DNA of 64,000 bases from Flavipsychrobacter sp. (GCA_024508935.1 JANINW010000006.1:394663-458662); one strand, 5' to 3'. Counted from the stretch's first letter, positions 16,424 through 26,345 are shown. Numbers and translations: made by a program. The notes: generated from the sequence alone by a model not told the origin.

Positions 16424-17440
16424 CTATTTTTTCGATGAATAAATGCGTTCTATTATTTCTACTACTTTAAGGCCTTCCAGTGCATTTGTAGTAATGGCTG
16501 CCCTACCTTTTAATACATCCACCACATTTTCTATCACATAATGGTGATTGGCGGCACTGCCTTTATAAGGCCCATAATCATTCGGGGGGTTTGTCTGTTT
16601 CAGTTCGGGCATCTGGTAGTCTTTAATATGGCAGTATTCTACCTTGTCCATATATTGCCCGCCTACCTTTACGCTGCCTTTCTCCCCAATGATGGTCATG
16701 CTGCTCTCCAGGTTCTTATCCCACACAGATGTAGAATAATTAATAGCACCCATACCGCCGTTCACAAAATCAAAGCTTACAAAACCCGAATCTTCAAAAT
16801 CAGTAAGGTGCGCATGATTATGATTTGCAAAGCTTGCTTTCACATTTTCAATGTCGCCGAACAGCCAGTACATAAGGTCTATAAAATGGCTGAACTGCGT
16901 AAACAGCGTACCACCATCTAATTCTTTCGTGCCATGCCATGAGCCTTTTTTATAATAACGTTCATCACGGTTCCAATAGCAGTTTACCTGCACCATGTAA
17001 ATATTTCCAAGTGTGCCGTTACCCACAACCTGTTTCAGCCATTCTGATGGGGGAGAATACCTGTTCTGCATAACGCAGAAAACCTGTTTTGAATGCTGCA
17101 GTGCCTTGTGTATCAGTTTTTCCGTGTCTTTCTTAAAAAGGCCCATAGGCTTTTCTACTACCACATGATGACCGCTTTCTATAGCAGCCAATGCCTGCTG
17201 CGTATGCAAACCATTAGGGGTGGCTATGTTCAGCACATCGGCCTTAATACCGCTTGCAAGGTAGTCTTCCAGCGAGGTAAATACAGGACATGCAAAAACG
17301 GATTCCAGTTCTAGCTTCATTGCACTGTCAGTATCTACCAATGCTACCAGTTCACATTCCGGATTCTTACGTATCATTTCAGCATGGCGCTTGCCTATAT
17401 GGCCGCAACCTACTACTGCAAATTTTATTTTGTCTGCCAT
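16424..17440 (-). CDS. Gfo/Idh/MocA oxidoreductase, WbpB/WlbA-like
   Basis: A 338-residue NAD-dependent sugar dehydrogenase. The Rossmann motif is VVGCGHIGKRHAEMI, followed by the conserved EKPMGLFKKD lysine region and, in the second domain, CYWNRDERYYKKGSWHG and LDGGTLFTQFSHFIDLMYWL, resembling WbpB/WlbA, which oxidise UDP-GlcNAcA at C3. It precedes an aminotransferase gene by 6 nt, the pairing expected for a 3-keto/3-amino step. Specificity for UDP-GlcNAcA is inferred from resemblance and from WbpD-, WbpI- and WbpG-like genes in the same transcript. Confidence 0.85.
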   Translation of the reverse strand: MADKIKFAVVGCGHIGKRHAEMIRKNPECELVALVDTDSAMKLELESVFACPVFTSLEDYLASGIKADVLNIATPNGLHTQQALAAIESGHHVVVEKPMGLFKKDTEKLIHKALQHSKQVFCVMQNRYSPPSEWLKQVVGNGTLGNIYMVQVNCYWNRDERYYKKGSWHGTKELDGGTLFTQFSHFIDLMYWLFGDIENVKASFANHNHAHLTDFEDSGFVSFDFVNGGMGAINYSTSVWDKNLESSMTIIGEKGSVKVGGQYMDKVEYCHIKDYQMPELKQTNPPNDYGPYKGSAANHHYVIENVVDVLKGRAAITTNALEGLKVVEIIERIYSSKK

Positions 17441-17460
17441 AAGGTTATGCAGGGGGTCAA

Positions 17461-18168
17461 TTATTTACGTGCTGCCGTGAACGCAATATATTTTGAATTA
17501 GCCGGCAGCCAGTTCATTAAATATCTATTTGCAAAAGAAACAATATTATTCAATACTGCAGACGAAAACATTGCCGGGAAGAACCCGAACGTATGATATT
17601 CTTTCGCCGAAAATGAGCTGTGCAGTTCTTTTACTTCGTTCCATTTAAAATGCCGCCATCCCTTACTTTTACCTGCCATCTTTCTCACAGCTTGCAGAAA
17701 AGATGAGCCTTGAAGGTTTTCTGCAGAGAAATAGTATCCATCGGGCTTCAGCACACGGTATATATTATCTACCGCCTGCTGCTGCACGGCAAAACTGCGT
17801 GTAAGCCTATTTTTAGGGTCTGCCTTTAACCCGCCTATCACCGATTTTGCCATTACAATATCAAAAGAGTTTTCAGGCAGGTCGCAGTGCACAATATCCA
17901 ATGCGCGGTAGGATATTTTATCTGCAACATTATATTTTTTATGCAGTAACGAAGCATGTGGCTCAGGGCTCTCCCTGTCGGTACAAACCACGTGGAAACC
18001 CATTAATGCCAGCCATAAAGTCAGCCCCCCGTTCCGCTCTCCTACGGTTAGCACCTTAGCTTCCCGCGGCAGTGTTTCCAGTATGGGCGTCCAGTATTCT
18101 ATCAGGTGCGCCCAGTTAGGTACATCCCATTCTATTATATCCTGTACAGGTAAGCCCGTTTTGCTCAC
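17461..18168 (-). CDS. class I SAM-dependent methyltransferase
   Basis: A 235-residue Rossmann methyltransferase. The SAM-binding region is AKVLTVGERNGGLTLWLALMG (variant motif I), with VVCTDRES as the ribose-binding acidic end of strand 2 and FDIVMAKSVIGGL as motif post-I. A C-terminal hydrophobic stretch is present. It could methylate the glycan or a lipid-linked intermediate; the acceptor is not predictable. It overlaps the epimerase gene upstream by 4 nt and is followed by the WbpB-like gene after 20 nt. Confidence 0.8.
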   Translation of the reverse strand: MSKTGLPVQDIIEWDVPNWAHLIEYWTPILETLPREAKVLTVGERNGGLTLWLALMGFHVVCTDRESPEPHASLLHKKYNVADKISYRALDIVHCDLPENSFDIVMAKSVIGGLKADPKNRLTRSFAVQQQAVDNIYRVLKPDGYYFSAENLQGSSFLQAVRKMAGKSKGWRHFKWNEVKELHSSFSAKEYHTFGFFPAMFSSAVLNNIVSFANRYLMNWLPANSKYIAFTAARK

Positions 18169-19268
18169 AGTCGTCCTGATTTTTCAAGTTGCAAAAATTG
18201 CTGCACAATGCGCGGAGCCGTTGCGCCATCCCATAATTCAGGGAGGCTGCTTTTTTTCCAGCTGCCATCGAAAACATGCGCCAATTGCTGTCTCAGCAAT
18301 TCAATATTATTGCCTATCAATACATTTGAACCAACAGTCACTGTTTCGGGGCGTTCTGTATTGCTGCGCATGGTGATGCAGGGGATGCCTAAAACCGTAG
18401 TCTCTTCCTGTATCCCGCCGGAATCAGTAATCACAGCTTTACAGTTTTTCACCATATAGTTAAACTCGAGATAGCTGAGTGGCTCAATCAATATCAACCT
18501 GTCACTTTTAAAATTGATCTTGTCTAATGTTTTCTGTGTGCGTGGATGAATAGGGAACACAAGATGATAATCATGAATGCTTTCTACTATTGCATCCAGC
18601 AGGTTCTTCAAATGCACCGGGTCATCTACGTTCGACGGGCGGTGCAAGGTCATTACAATATAATTACCTTCCTGCAAGCCATGCGCATCAAAAAACTGTG
18701 GCCGTTTAAACCTTGATTCGTTTTTACGCAACGTATCTATCATGATATTACCCACAAAGAAAATATTGTGTTCATTTGTACCTGCCTTCAACAGATTTTG
18801 ATTGGCTACTGCAGAAGTTGTAAAGAAATAATCAGTAATGGCATCAGTGACCATACGGTTTATTTCTTCCGGCATAGCCAGGTCAAAAGAACGGATGCCG
18901 GCCTCTACATGTGCCACTTTTATATTCAGTTTCTTGGCTACTATAGAACACGCCATGGTTGAATTGACATCACCTACTACCACAACCAGGTCGCATGGAT
19001 GCTGAAGGAGCTCTTTTTCAAAGCCTATCATAATACCGGCGGTCTGTTCAGCCTGTGTACCCGATCCCACCTCAAGGTTTGCATGTGGTTCAGGTATTTC
19101 CAGTTCCTTAAAAAAGATATCGCTCAGGTTATGATTATAATGCTGTCCTGTATGCACCAGCCTGTAAGAAATATCAGCCCCTGTCTCCTTTACTCTTATG
19201 ATCTCATGTATCAGCGGGGCTATTTTTATAAAATTTGGCCGGGCACCGGCTACTATAGTAATTTTCAT
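18165..19268 (-). CDS. non-hydrolysing UDP-N-acetylglucosamine 2-epimerase family (WecB/WbpI)
   Basis: A 367-residue two-domain GT-B-like epimerase. Motifs: VAGARPNFIKIAPLI at the start, LVHTGQHYN, VVVVGDVNSTMACSI, VAHVEAGIRSFD with MPEEINRM, and LEFNYMVKNCKAVITDSGGI plus EETTVLGIPCITMR. The family inverts C2 of UDP-GlcNAc or of UDP-2,3-diacetamido-glucuronate to the manno form. Given the WbpB-, WbpD- and WbpG-like genes, the second reaction (WbpI/WlbD) is plausible here. It overlaps the upstream glycosyltransferase gene by one base. Confidence 0.92.
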   Translation of the reverse strand: MKITIVAGARPNFIKIAPLIHEIIRVKETGADISYRLVHTGQHYNHNLSDIFFKELEIPEPHANLEVGSGTQAEQTAGIMIGFEKELLQHPCDLVVVVGDVNSTMACSIVAKKLNIKVAHVEAGIRSFDLAMPEEINRMVTDAITDYFFTTSAVANQNLLKAGTNEHNIFFVGNIMIDTLRKNESRFKRPQFFDAHGLQEGNYIVMTLHRPSNVDDPVHLKNLLDAIVESIHDYHLVFPIHPRTQKTLDKINFKSDRLILIEPLSYLEFNYMVKNCKAVITDSGGIQEETTVLGIPCITMRSNTERPETVTVGSNVLIGNNIELLRQQLAHVFDGSWKKSSLPELWDGATAPRIVQQFLQLEKSGRL

Positions 19269-20467
19269 TAATTGCTGTTTGAAAGAAACAGGTGCAGGTT
19301 ATCGATCTGCATTTCACGGTTAAAGATATTGCGCGCTGCGCTTACGCAGTTATTTTTTATTGCCGATAATTCCTTCTGGCTCATGGTAGCTATTGCTGCA
19401 ATTCGGTTTTTAATAGCTGTATAATCGGCAGGCTCACAAACCCAGCCGGCTTTATGCTGCTCTATTAACACAGCCCCTTCACCGCCACCTGTAAATATTA
19501 TTGGCAGTCCAGCAGCCATTGCTTCATAAATTTTAGACGGTACAGCACCAAAAATGGGCTTTATCAATGGTACCAGGGTTACATCGTACTGCATAATGGT
19601 GGCCGGCACATCATTTCTTTTTACAGAATCGTGTAAATAGATACCCTTGTTCTTATTTGCTGCCAGATAGGCTATTATTTCATTCCGTTCAGCACCCTCA
19701 CCGTATATATGTAGCTCAGCACCCAGCTCTTCAAAATTTATCTGTTTGCAGACATCCAATATGCCCTGTGCTACGCCCAGTAAACCGGCATACACAATAC
19801 GCAGGCGTTGTGCGGGTATCTGTTTTACATCTTTCCGCACTTCATCAAAACGTTGTATGTCTACACCGTTCCTGTAAAGCAATGTCTTTCTTGCACCTGA
19901 AGCTTCTAACTGGTTCACTATTTCCTGCGACTGGCCGGTGCATGCATAAGATTTACGGTATAGATATTTTTCCAGCCACTCCAGCCGGTTATAAATAAAC
20001 CCTTTAGAAATAGCTCCCAGTTTATATGCGGAAAGCGGCCATAGATCAGACACATTCATGATATGCTCTGCTCCACACCATTTTGCAAGGTATAAACCGG
20101 AAAGCGCCAGGGTAAGAGGCGGAGATTCAGTCAATACATAATCAGGGTTTATGCGCCTAAGTTTACCTGCTGAAAAGAGCGCTGTAAAACTATAAGAAAG
20201 CATACTAATGATACGCGGCAATGACTTTTTTGAGTTAGAGGCGTATAATGTGTACCGGTATATATCAATACCATCCTTATTCTCTTTGCAGGAAAATTTT
20301 CCTTTATAATCATCAAATACTTTTCCCGTGGGGTAGTTTGGCATTGCGGCTACTACCGCTACCTGCCATCCGCGCTTTTGCAAGCCCAAAGCAGTTTCGT
20401 ATAAACGCGATTGCGGAGCACCCATTTCGGGGGGAAAATACTGTGTTATAATAACTATCTTTCTCAA
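19268..20467 (-). CDS. glycosyltransferase family 4, WbuB-like
   Basis: A 399-residue GT-B retaining glycosyltransferase. The start IITQYFPPEMGAPQSRLYE and YPTGKVFDDYKGKF are typical of the WbuB group (amino-deoxyhexose transferases). The C-terminal donor site includes LRIVYAGLLGVAQGI and KIYEAMAAGLPIIFTGGGEG. It should act on the lipid-linked oligosaccharide at the cytoplasmic face. It overlaps the CapK-like gene by 4 nt and the epimerase gene by 1 nt. The donor sugar, possibly FucNAc- or QuiNAc-like, is inferred only from family resemblance. Confidence 0.87.
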   Translation of the reverse strand: MRKIVIITQYFPPEMGAPQSRLYETALGLQKRGWQVAVVAAMPNYPTGKVFDDYKGKFSCKENKDGIDIYRYTLYASNSKKSLPRIISMLSYSFTALFSAGKLRRINPDYVLTESPPLTLALSGLYLAKWCGAEHIMNVSDLWPLSAYKLGAISKGFIYNRLEWLEKYLYRKSYACTGQSQEIVNQLEASGARKTLLYRNGVDIQRFDEVRKDVKQIPAQRLRIVYAGLLGVAQGILDVCKQINFEELGAELHIYGEGAERNEIIAYLAANKNKGIYLHDSVKRNDVPATIMQYDVTLVPLIKPIFGAVPSKIYEAMAAGLPIIFTGGGEGAVLIEQHKAGWVCEPADYTAIKNRIAAIATMSQKELSAIKNNCVSAARNIFNREMQIDNLHLFLSNSN

Positions 20468-21780
20468 GAGGTCTTTAGTTCTGAATAAAAATGTTTTAGC
20501 TTACCTGATGCCGGCCGTTCTATTTTCTCTACCCTGTTTACTGTTAGCTTAAGGCCCGGCTCCATATACAGGTCTATTTTCTCTTTCACATTATTTATTT
20601 CCTCGACAGTCAGCTCCCTGTCAGCAACCACATCAAATACAAAATGGTCCAGCGCCACCTGCCTGATAATAAATTCTTTCAGCACCCCGCTCGACTCCAG
20701 TATACTACGTGAAATATAATAGAAGGTGAGACCCGGAGAACGCTTACCGCTTGGTAATAAGGCTGTGTCATTCGTACGGCCGAGTAGTTTATCAATACTG
20801 CGATAAATAGAAGTGTCACGATCACGGAAAATACCCATATCCCCCACTTGATAGCGTATCATAGGCAATGCCTTATTAAAAAGAGAGGTAGATAATATTG
20901 TTCCCTCTTCACCATAATTCACAGGATGAAAAGAACTATCTACTACTTCGTTATACAAGGTTTCTTCCGTCAGTCTCCATTTACCATCCGGTGCATCAAA
21001 ACCTGTAAGACATGTTTCTGATACACCGTATTCCCTGATGTGTTTTACGCCAAACCCGGCTTCCAGTAATGCATGATCTTCAGGCGTGCATAATTCAGAT
21101 GTAGATATGCACAGTTTTATAGAGGGACAAATTTTCTTTAAAACTACGCCGGACTTTATGAGATAACGTGCAAACAATACCAGTGAATTGGTATAACCAT
21201 ATAAATAGGTAAAACGTGTTGTCTTAAAAACTTCCAGGAAGCGCGCCATCATTTCATCTGAAAGATCGAATACGCTGAACCGCACACGGTTCATCATCAC
21301 ATCCTTCAGCTTTTCTTTCCAGTACCCTTTGAACTCTTTAGGAATACCGTAAAATCTTGCCTGCTTCGATCCGAAATCGAGGTTGTACAGTGCATACCTG
21401 TCCATAATAACAGCCCAGGTCATAGCATGTGCCAGCTTATCCTTTGCAAAAAAGAATGGGTGCCCCGACGAGCCGGAAGTATTAGAAACATAACACTCCT
21501 TCAATGAAATTCCCCTGCTGATCAACGTATGCAGCGGCGCTTGCAAATCTTGCTTTGTTATCACCGGCAGATCTTCCCACTTATCCGGCAAACGGCTTCC
21601 TACCTTCTTCCTGTAAAAATCATTATTATCATAATGATACCTTACAATATTCCATGTTTGTTTATCCTGCCATTCTATGAACTGTTCTACATTTAATGCT
21701 TGTATAGCCTTAAGCTTAGAGGCAGCTTCATTCAGTGGAAACCCCTTAAATTTTGATATGTAATAAAACAGACGCTGCAT
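20464..21780 (-). CDS. CapK/PaaK-like adenylate-forming enzyme
   Basis: A 438-residue member of the phenylacetate-CoA ligase-like branch of the ANL superfamily. The phosphate-binding loop is VSNTSGSSGHPFFF, the A5-like motif is REYGVSETCLTGF, and IRYQVGDMG carries the ribose-binding Asp; a small C-terminal domain ends the protein. Such CapK homologues occur in capsule loci but the acid they activate is generally unknown. No acyl-carrier protein or obvious acyltransferase neighbours it. It directly abuts the preceding glycosyltransferase gene and overlaps the next by 4 nt. A role in attaching an acyl or aminoacyl group to the glycan is inference. Confidence 0.85.
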   Translation of the reverse strand: MQRLFYYISKFKGFPLNEAASKLKAIQALNVEQFIEWQDKQTWNIVRYHYDNNDFYRKKVGSRLPDKWEDLPVITKQDLQAPLHTLISRGISLKECYVSNTSGSSGHPFFFAKDKLAHAMTWAVIMDRYALYNLDFGSKQARFYGIPKEFKGYWKEKLKDVMMNRVRFSVFDLSDEMMARFLEVFKTTRFTYLYGYTNSLVLFARYLIKSGVVLKKICPSIKLCISTSELCTPEDHALLEAGFGVKHIREYGVSETCLTGFDAPDGKWRLTEETLYNEVVDSSFHPVNYGEEGTILSTSLFNKALPMIRYQVGDMGIFRDRDTSIYRSIDKLLGRTNDTALLPSGKRSPGLTFYYISRSILESSGVLKEFIIRQVALDHFVFDVVADRELTVEEINNVKEKIDLYMEPGLKLTVNRVEKIERPASGKLKHFYSELKTS

Positions 21781-22824
21781 TTAATTACCGGAATGAAATA
21801 TCCTGTTCCATTTTTCTTTTACGTTCACCCAGTTAAACTCTTCAGCTTTATTTCTTGCTGCTATACTTATCAACCGGGTTTTATTACTATCGTTTAATAA
21901 TTCTTTTATAGCGCAGAGCATACCATTGGTATCTTCCGCATCTACCAGCATACCATTTACCTTATCTGTTACCAGGTAAGGGAGGCCGCCTACATTAGTA
22001 CTGATAACAGGCATACCTAAAGCCATAGCTTCAATAATGCTTACAGGCAGGTTATCGAAATTGGTAGTGTTTATAAAAAGCGATTTTCCTGCCGATAATT
22101 TTATCCAGTCAGTTTTTGACAACATACCTGTAAAAACGATGTGGTCTTCCAGTCCTAATGATTTAGCCAGGTCCTTACATTGCTGCATAGATCCGTCTTT
22201 ATCAGGACCTACCATTGTAAGCGTAGCAGTTGGGTATTCCTGTACCAGTTGTGCTAATACACGAATGGCCATTTCGGGATTATATAAAGCATGGAAAGAT
22301 CTTACCCAAAGCAGATCGGGAGATATAACACCACGCTCTTTAAAAGGATACAATTCAATTTCTATATTATTGGGTACCAGTATGCTTTTATACCCGGCTT
22401 TATTTATATGCGCCTGTAAATAACCCGATATTACAATATTGGTAAAACTATATCCAAATATTTGCCTGCTCAAGACCGGCGAACCGGCTATTCTTTTCGG
22501 CAAATTACCCCCGTGTAAAATAGGAATATATCTCAGGTGCATCAACCGGCATGCCTGTGCACAAAGCCAGGCATAATAAAAAGCATTAGTACTATATACA
22601 TCAATCAGTACAAAATCTGCTTGCTTGCCATACTTCGCAATAGTATATAACATATCCGCCAGTCGCAAGAATTGATTTGTCTTGCTACTGGCATAGTATA
22701 AGATATATCCTTCGGACTCTAGTAACGGGCCAAGCGCATCTACATTGGTAGGCGTAAATCCGGCTCCCGCCAATTTATTCCCGATATAAATGAGCTTAAG
22801 TTGCTGATTGCGTTTTTCTGGCAT
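21781..22824 (-). CDS. glycosyltransferase family 4
   Basis: A 347-residue GT-B enzyme from the Met at 22824; a longer frame starting at 22863 would add 13 hydrophobic residues and deepen the overlap with the upstream gene, so the inner start is preferred. It opens LKLIYIGNKLAGAGFTPTNV. The donor half shows LTMVGPDKDGSMQQCKDLAK, VFTGMLSKTDW and the Glu-containing SIIEAMALGMPVISTNVGGL. It would transfer an unidentified sugar to the growing repeat unit. It overlaps the O-antigen ligase-like gene by 29 nt. Confidence 0.88.
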   Translation of the reverse strand: MPEKRNQQLKLIYIGNKLAGAGFTPTNVDALGPLLESEGYILYYASSKTNQFLRLADMLYTIAKYGKQADFVLIDVYSTNAFYYAWLCAQACRLMHLRYIPILHGGNLPKRIAGSPVLSRQIFGYSFTNIVISGYLQAHINKAGYKSILVPNNIEIELYPFKERGVISPDLLWVRSFHALYNPEMAIRVLAQLVQEYPTATLTMVGPDKDGSMQQCKDLAKSLGLEDHIVFTGMLSKTDWIKLSAGKSLFINTTNFDNLPVSIIEAMALGMPVISTNVGGLPYLVTDKVNGMLVDAEDTNGMLCAIKELLNDSNKTRLISIAARNKAEEFNWVNVKEKWNRIFHSGN

Positions 22825-24187
22825 TGAAATAGTAAATAGGCATAGCTGCCAAAACGTAAGCAACTATAGTAATATTTGTTCTTGTAGCGGAGTGCGCTGC
22901 TGAGAATATGGCCAGGAAAAACAAACCTGCAGAAACGCCCTTCCAGGCTCTTAGTTTTTGCTTGCGTAACCATACAACAGGGAAAACAATAAGGATAATA
23001 TCTACAAGAAGTCCGCCGATACCATGCTCGCTTAGCAAACGGGTATACTCGGTATGAGCTGCAGCTCGCACAGCACCATATTTTTCGCGCAGAAAACGCG
23101 CCTCACCGGGGCCGGCACCAAATAATACATTATCAAAAAACACTTCAACGTCTGCCTCTATTATATTCCCCCTTCCTGAAGTAATAGCATTAAAGTTCTT
23201 TGCCTTATCACCACTTAAAGTACCCGCAGTTTCACCTTCATACCGCAGTAATAATTTATTACCTGTTAAACTATTGGCCTCCTTAAAAATGCTAAAAGAA
23301 ATAAGGCCGACAACTACACCAAGTAATGAATAGCGCAGAAATGTTTTATGTGAGGCCAGCATGGCAGGTAGCAACATAATGATGGTCGTTACCATTCCAC
23401 CAATCACCCCCCCTCTTGAAAACGTCAGCAGCGCCCTAAATAAAAGCATTCCTACCAATACATAGTTCAACCAGCTAAGTTTAATGAAAGGACGTCGCAA
23501 TACTATAAGCGCCATTATATAGGCAATACCTAAACCTAATATTGTAGATACTTGGTTACTGCCAAATCCACCTGCTGCATCGTCGTTAGCGTTTAAAGCA
23601 AAATTAATTTCTGATAACCCGGGACTCTTAAAGCTTATATAAACCAATATCAGAATTACCCCTAATGAGCCTATCTGCAGGGTTTTACAAAATCTTTCTA
23701 TATCCCACCGCTCCTTAGATGCAAGATTTAATAATAAAGCCAGTTCTACGATGCTTAAAACATTAAATACCCATTGATCCAGACTGAAGACTCTTAATGC
23801 TACTACCAGGCTGGGCAATAAAAACACTATAATGATTACACCCGTGTTATATAACGACCTCGGCTTGTTCCTTTCGGATATCCTTAACAGGTACAACATT
23901 ATAATTGCTAACACCAGGTAATATTTTCCCACTTCCATGGGCACCAAAGATGCCTTTGTAACGCGTGCCCATAACTCCATAAAAGGAGAAATGGCAACGC
24001 TGTACCATATCCATGCCGGCTTATTGGTAAAGAATGCATATACAGAAAATAATACGACAACCAACCAGGTAAGTGTAACAACTCCTGTATTAAGCGTTGC
24101 TGCGAAACCTAAAGCTGCAAGCCACCCAAGTCGCCATAGAGACAAGCTTTTCGCGCTAAACTTCCGAACTGTCAATTGTTTATCCAT
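22796..24187 (-). CDS. O-antigen ligase/polymerase family membrane protein (Wzy or WaaL type)
   Basis: A 463-residue polytopic membrane protein with about ten to twelve predicted helices. It has the large loop and RxxxW/H-type region typical of Wzy_C proteins (FGAGPGEARFLREKYGAVRA, then HTEYTRLLSEHGIGGLLVDI). It could polymerise lipid-linked repeats (Wzy) or ligate chains to a lipid core (WaaL); sequence alone does not decide. With a Wzm/Wzt exporter and no Wzx in the window, a ligase-like role is as plausible as polymerase. It is the only such protein here. Confidence 0.85.
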   Translation of the reverse strand: MDKQLTVRKFSAKSLSLWRLGWLAALGFAATLNTGVVTLTWLVVVLFSVYAFFTNKPAWIWYSVAISPFMELWARVTKASLVPMEVGKYYLVLAIIMLYLLRISERNKPRSLYNTGVIIIVFLLPSLVVALRVFSLDQWVFNVLSIVELALLLNLASKERWDIERFCKTLQIGSLGVILILVYISFKSPGLSEINFALNANDDAAGGFGSNQVSTILGLGIAYIMALIVLRRPFIKLSWLNYVLVGMLLFRALLTFSRGGVIGGMVTTIIMLLPAMLASHKTFLRYSLLGVVVGLISFSIFKEANSLTGNKLLLRYEGETAGTLSGDKAKNFNAITSGRGNIIEADVEVFFDNVLFGAGPGEARFLREKYGAVRAAAHTEYTRLLSEHGIGGLLVDIILIVFPVVWLRKQKLRAWKGVSAGLFFLAIFSAAHSATRTNITIVAYVLAAMPIYYFNARKTQSAT

Positions 24188-24203
24188 TCTAACAACAAAC
24201 TAC

Positions 24204-25340
24204 CTATAAATTGAATATTTCAAATTCTATTCTTTGCCTGAAATACTCATAAGTAAACTTTTCTGCCAGCATTGCTGCATTATTACTTAACAACCGGTAA
24301 TTATTATTTTGAACAAAGGTACACAAGGTATCTACTATTACCTGCGGGCTATTATTTTTCAATAAGTAGCCGTTTGTCCCATTAATAATATACTGCGACA
24401 GGGAAGATATATCTGTAACAACAGGTATACAGCCGAAACTGGCGGCTTCAGCTATTACTTTAGGGAACCCTTCTGAAAAACTTGGTAAAATAAAGCAATG
24501 GCATTTCTTATAATAAACATTAATCTGGTCACGGTTAAGATGGCCAAGGACTTCAACATTTATATTCTGTATTCCAGCGGCTCTCTCCTTCAATTCATTA
24601 TACAGTGGCCCGTTACCGATAATATATAAATCTTTAAATTCAACGGGTATACCTTGCTCTACGGCTTCCATTAGGTGCAATAATCCTTTTGCTTTACTAA
24701 GATTGCCTACAAATAATAAAGACAAACCCTTGCCAAATTCTTTCGCTGGTACAGATGCTATAGCTGTTGTCTTTTCATTTTCATACATACACGGATTTTC
24801 AAATGCTACAACCTGGGGGTTATCGTCTGCCCATGTGCCGTTTACTGTTATTTTCACATTTTTGCGCCGTAATTTTTTTAACAAGGAACGTTGCAGGCCA
24901 TAAATGAAAGGAGGGCGAGATTCTACCCAATTGCCGGCATATTTATGCCACACGCGCTTCTTACCAGTGATAAAAGATAACAAAATACCTAACAAGGCAG
25001 GATGCGAAGGAGCCCTGGTATGTATATCGGTAGCCGAAAAATAATAGCGGAGTATGGTAAATAAGAAAACCGGGTAATTAACAAGTAACGATAGCTTATT
25101 AATAAAAGAGCTACGTGAAATGGATGGCATAGCTATTATACGGACATTTTTTGCCGGTACCGCTAATGCCCTGTCCTTTTTATCTATCATACAACCTAAC
25201 CAAATCACCTCATCGAATAAAGAAGCGATGGAATTAAGCTCACGCACAACAGGTTCAAACGCCTTGTATACACCTTGCTCTTTGAAAACCGCGGTATCTG
25301 AAATTACTAAGAGCTTACGCTTTGGTATATGGAGAGACAT
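24204..25340 (-). CDS. glycosyltransferase family 4
   Basis: A 378-residue GT-B enzyme. The N-terminal acceptor domain contains IHTRAPSHPALLGIL. The donor domain includes LSLLFVGNLSKAKGLLHLME, LYIIGNGPLYNEL, VEVLGHLNRDQIN and the catalytic-region FILPSFSEGFPKVIAEAASF. It probably adds one sugar to the repeat unit at the cytoplasmic membrane. Its start lies within the 3' end of the neighbouring glycosyltransferase gene (34-nt overlap), pointing to coupled translation. Confidence 0.88.
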   Translation of the reverse strand: MSLHIPKRKLLVISDTAVFKEQGVYKAFEPVVRELNSIASLFDEVIWLGCMIDKKDRALAVPAKNVRIIAMPSISRSSFINKLSLLVNYPVFLFTILRYYFSATDIHTRAPSHPALLGILLSFITGKKRVWHKYAGNWVESRPPFIYGLQRSLLKKLRRKNVKITVNGTWADDNPQVVAFENPCMYENEKTTAIASVPAKEFGKGLSLLFVGNLSKAKGLLHLMEAVEQGIPVEFKDLYIIGNGPLYNELKERAAGIQNINVEVLGHLNRDQINVYYKKCHCFILPSFSEGFPKVIAEAASFGCIPVVTDISSLSQYIINGTNGYLLKNNSPQVIVDTLCTFVQNNNYRLLSNNAAMLAEKFTYEYFRQRIEFEIFNL

Positions 25341-26335
25341 TCTTTGATATATGCCTTTGGACTAAAGTATTTATTAAATGTTGTTCTGAGGCTTTCTGAA
25401 ATGCCAGGTATGTTCTTTATTTCATTCATCCGTTTTATCCATTCTGTTTCATCAAAAGAATCGATAAAGCACATTGGCAGATCATTTCCGGCAATTTCTG
25501 CCACTTCTCCTGTTTTGTAAGATAGAAACGGAATGCCATATGCCATATAATCCAACAACACTAACGGACCAGATTCTGCTGTAGACGTATGTATAGCAAA
25601 ATCATATTGGTGATATAATCTGGCGAAATTGGTAATACCTTCCTTTATTTCAATATTAGGAAGTTCTTTTACCACAGCTGCTATTGCATTAAAATAACTT
25701 GCATCGCCCTGGCGGTTACCATACATGGTCAATTCCCATTTTATCTTCTTAAAGAGGCGTACGGCGAATTCAAGGTTTTTTACTTTTCTGAAATTTGCGA
25801 CTATCAATGCTTTATTCCGGGTAGAATCCCATTGGTAATTTATCGTACCGTCAGGGATAATAGTATTTTTCAATACAAAAACACGTTGTTGTGGAATTAG
25901 TAGTTTTTCAACAGCCCATTTACACAAGTCATTACTTACGCCAATATAATATCGTGGTTTAAAAATACTTTTTAACCCACGGGGTACATCAAACTGAAAC
26001 CCGTTATGATCATGCAGAACTATCTTATAACGTCCGCCAAACAATAGCTGGCTAAGCCTAATATACGTGTAACAATGCCGCATATGCACATGCACAATAT
26101 CATATTGCTTACAAATATTGTGAGTGGCATACAGTTTTGCTATCGAATATTTATTAGTCCGGTTAAGTATATGCAACCTGACGCCAGGATGAAGCTGTGA
26201 TTCAAGTGGGTAGCCTGCCTGGAATAGCAATGCCCCTACTTCTATTCCATCCTCTGCCAGTAATCGTGTAATATCTACAAACACCTTCTCAGCCCCACCT
26301 ATATTTAACCGGTCTATTACGTGCAAAACTTTCAT
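25307..26335 (-). CDS. glycosyltransferase family 4
   Basis: A 342-residue GT-B enzyme beginning with the classic LHVIDRLNIGGAEKVFVDIT glycine-rich start. A DIVHVHMRHCYTY acceptor-domain segment follows, then the C-terminal KALIVANFRKVKNLEFAVRLF, LTMYGNRQGD and STAESGPLVLLDYMAYGIPF. The last region keeps a Glu at the usual donor-phosphate position but is slightly divergent (ESGPLVLLD instead of EGFPxxxxE). Sugar specificity is unknown. It overlaps the next gene by 34 nt. Confidence 0.87.
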   Translation of the reverse strand: MKVLHVIDRLNIGGAEKVFVDITRLLAEDGIEVGALLFQAGYPLESQLHPGVRLHILNRTNKYSIAKLYATHNICKQYDIVHVHMRHCYTYIRLSQLLFGGRYKIVLHDHNGFQFDVPRGLKSIFKPRYYIGVSNDLCKWAVEKLLIPQQRVFVLKNTIIPDGTINYQWDSTRNKALIVANFRKVKNLEFAVRLFKKIKWELTMYGNRQGDASYFNAIAAVVKELPNIEIKEGITNFARLYHQYDFAIHTSTAESGPLVLLDYMAYGIPFLSYKTGEVAEIAGNDLPMCFIDSFDETEWIKRMNEIKNIPGISESLRTTFNKYFSPKAYIKECLSIYQSVSS

Positions 26336-26345
26336 TCAGCCAGAG

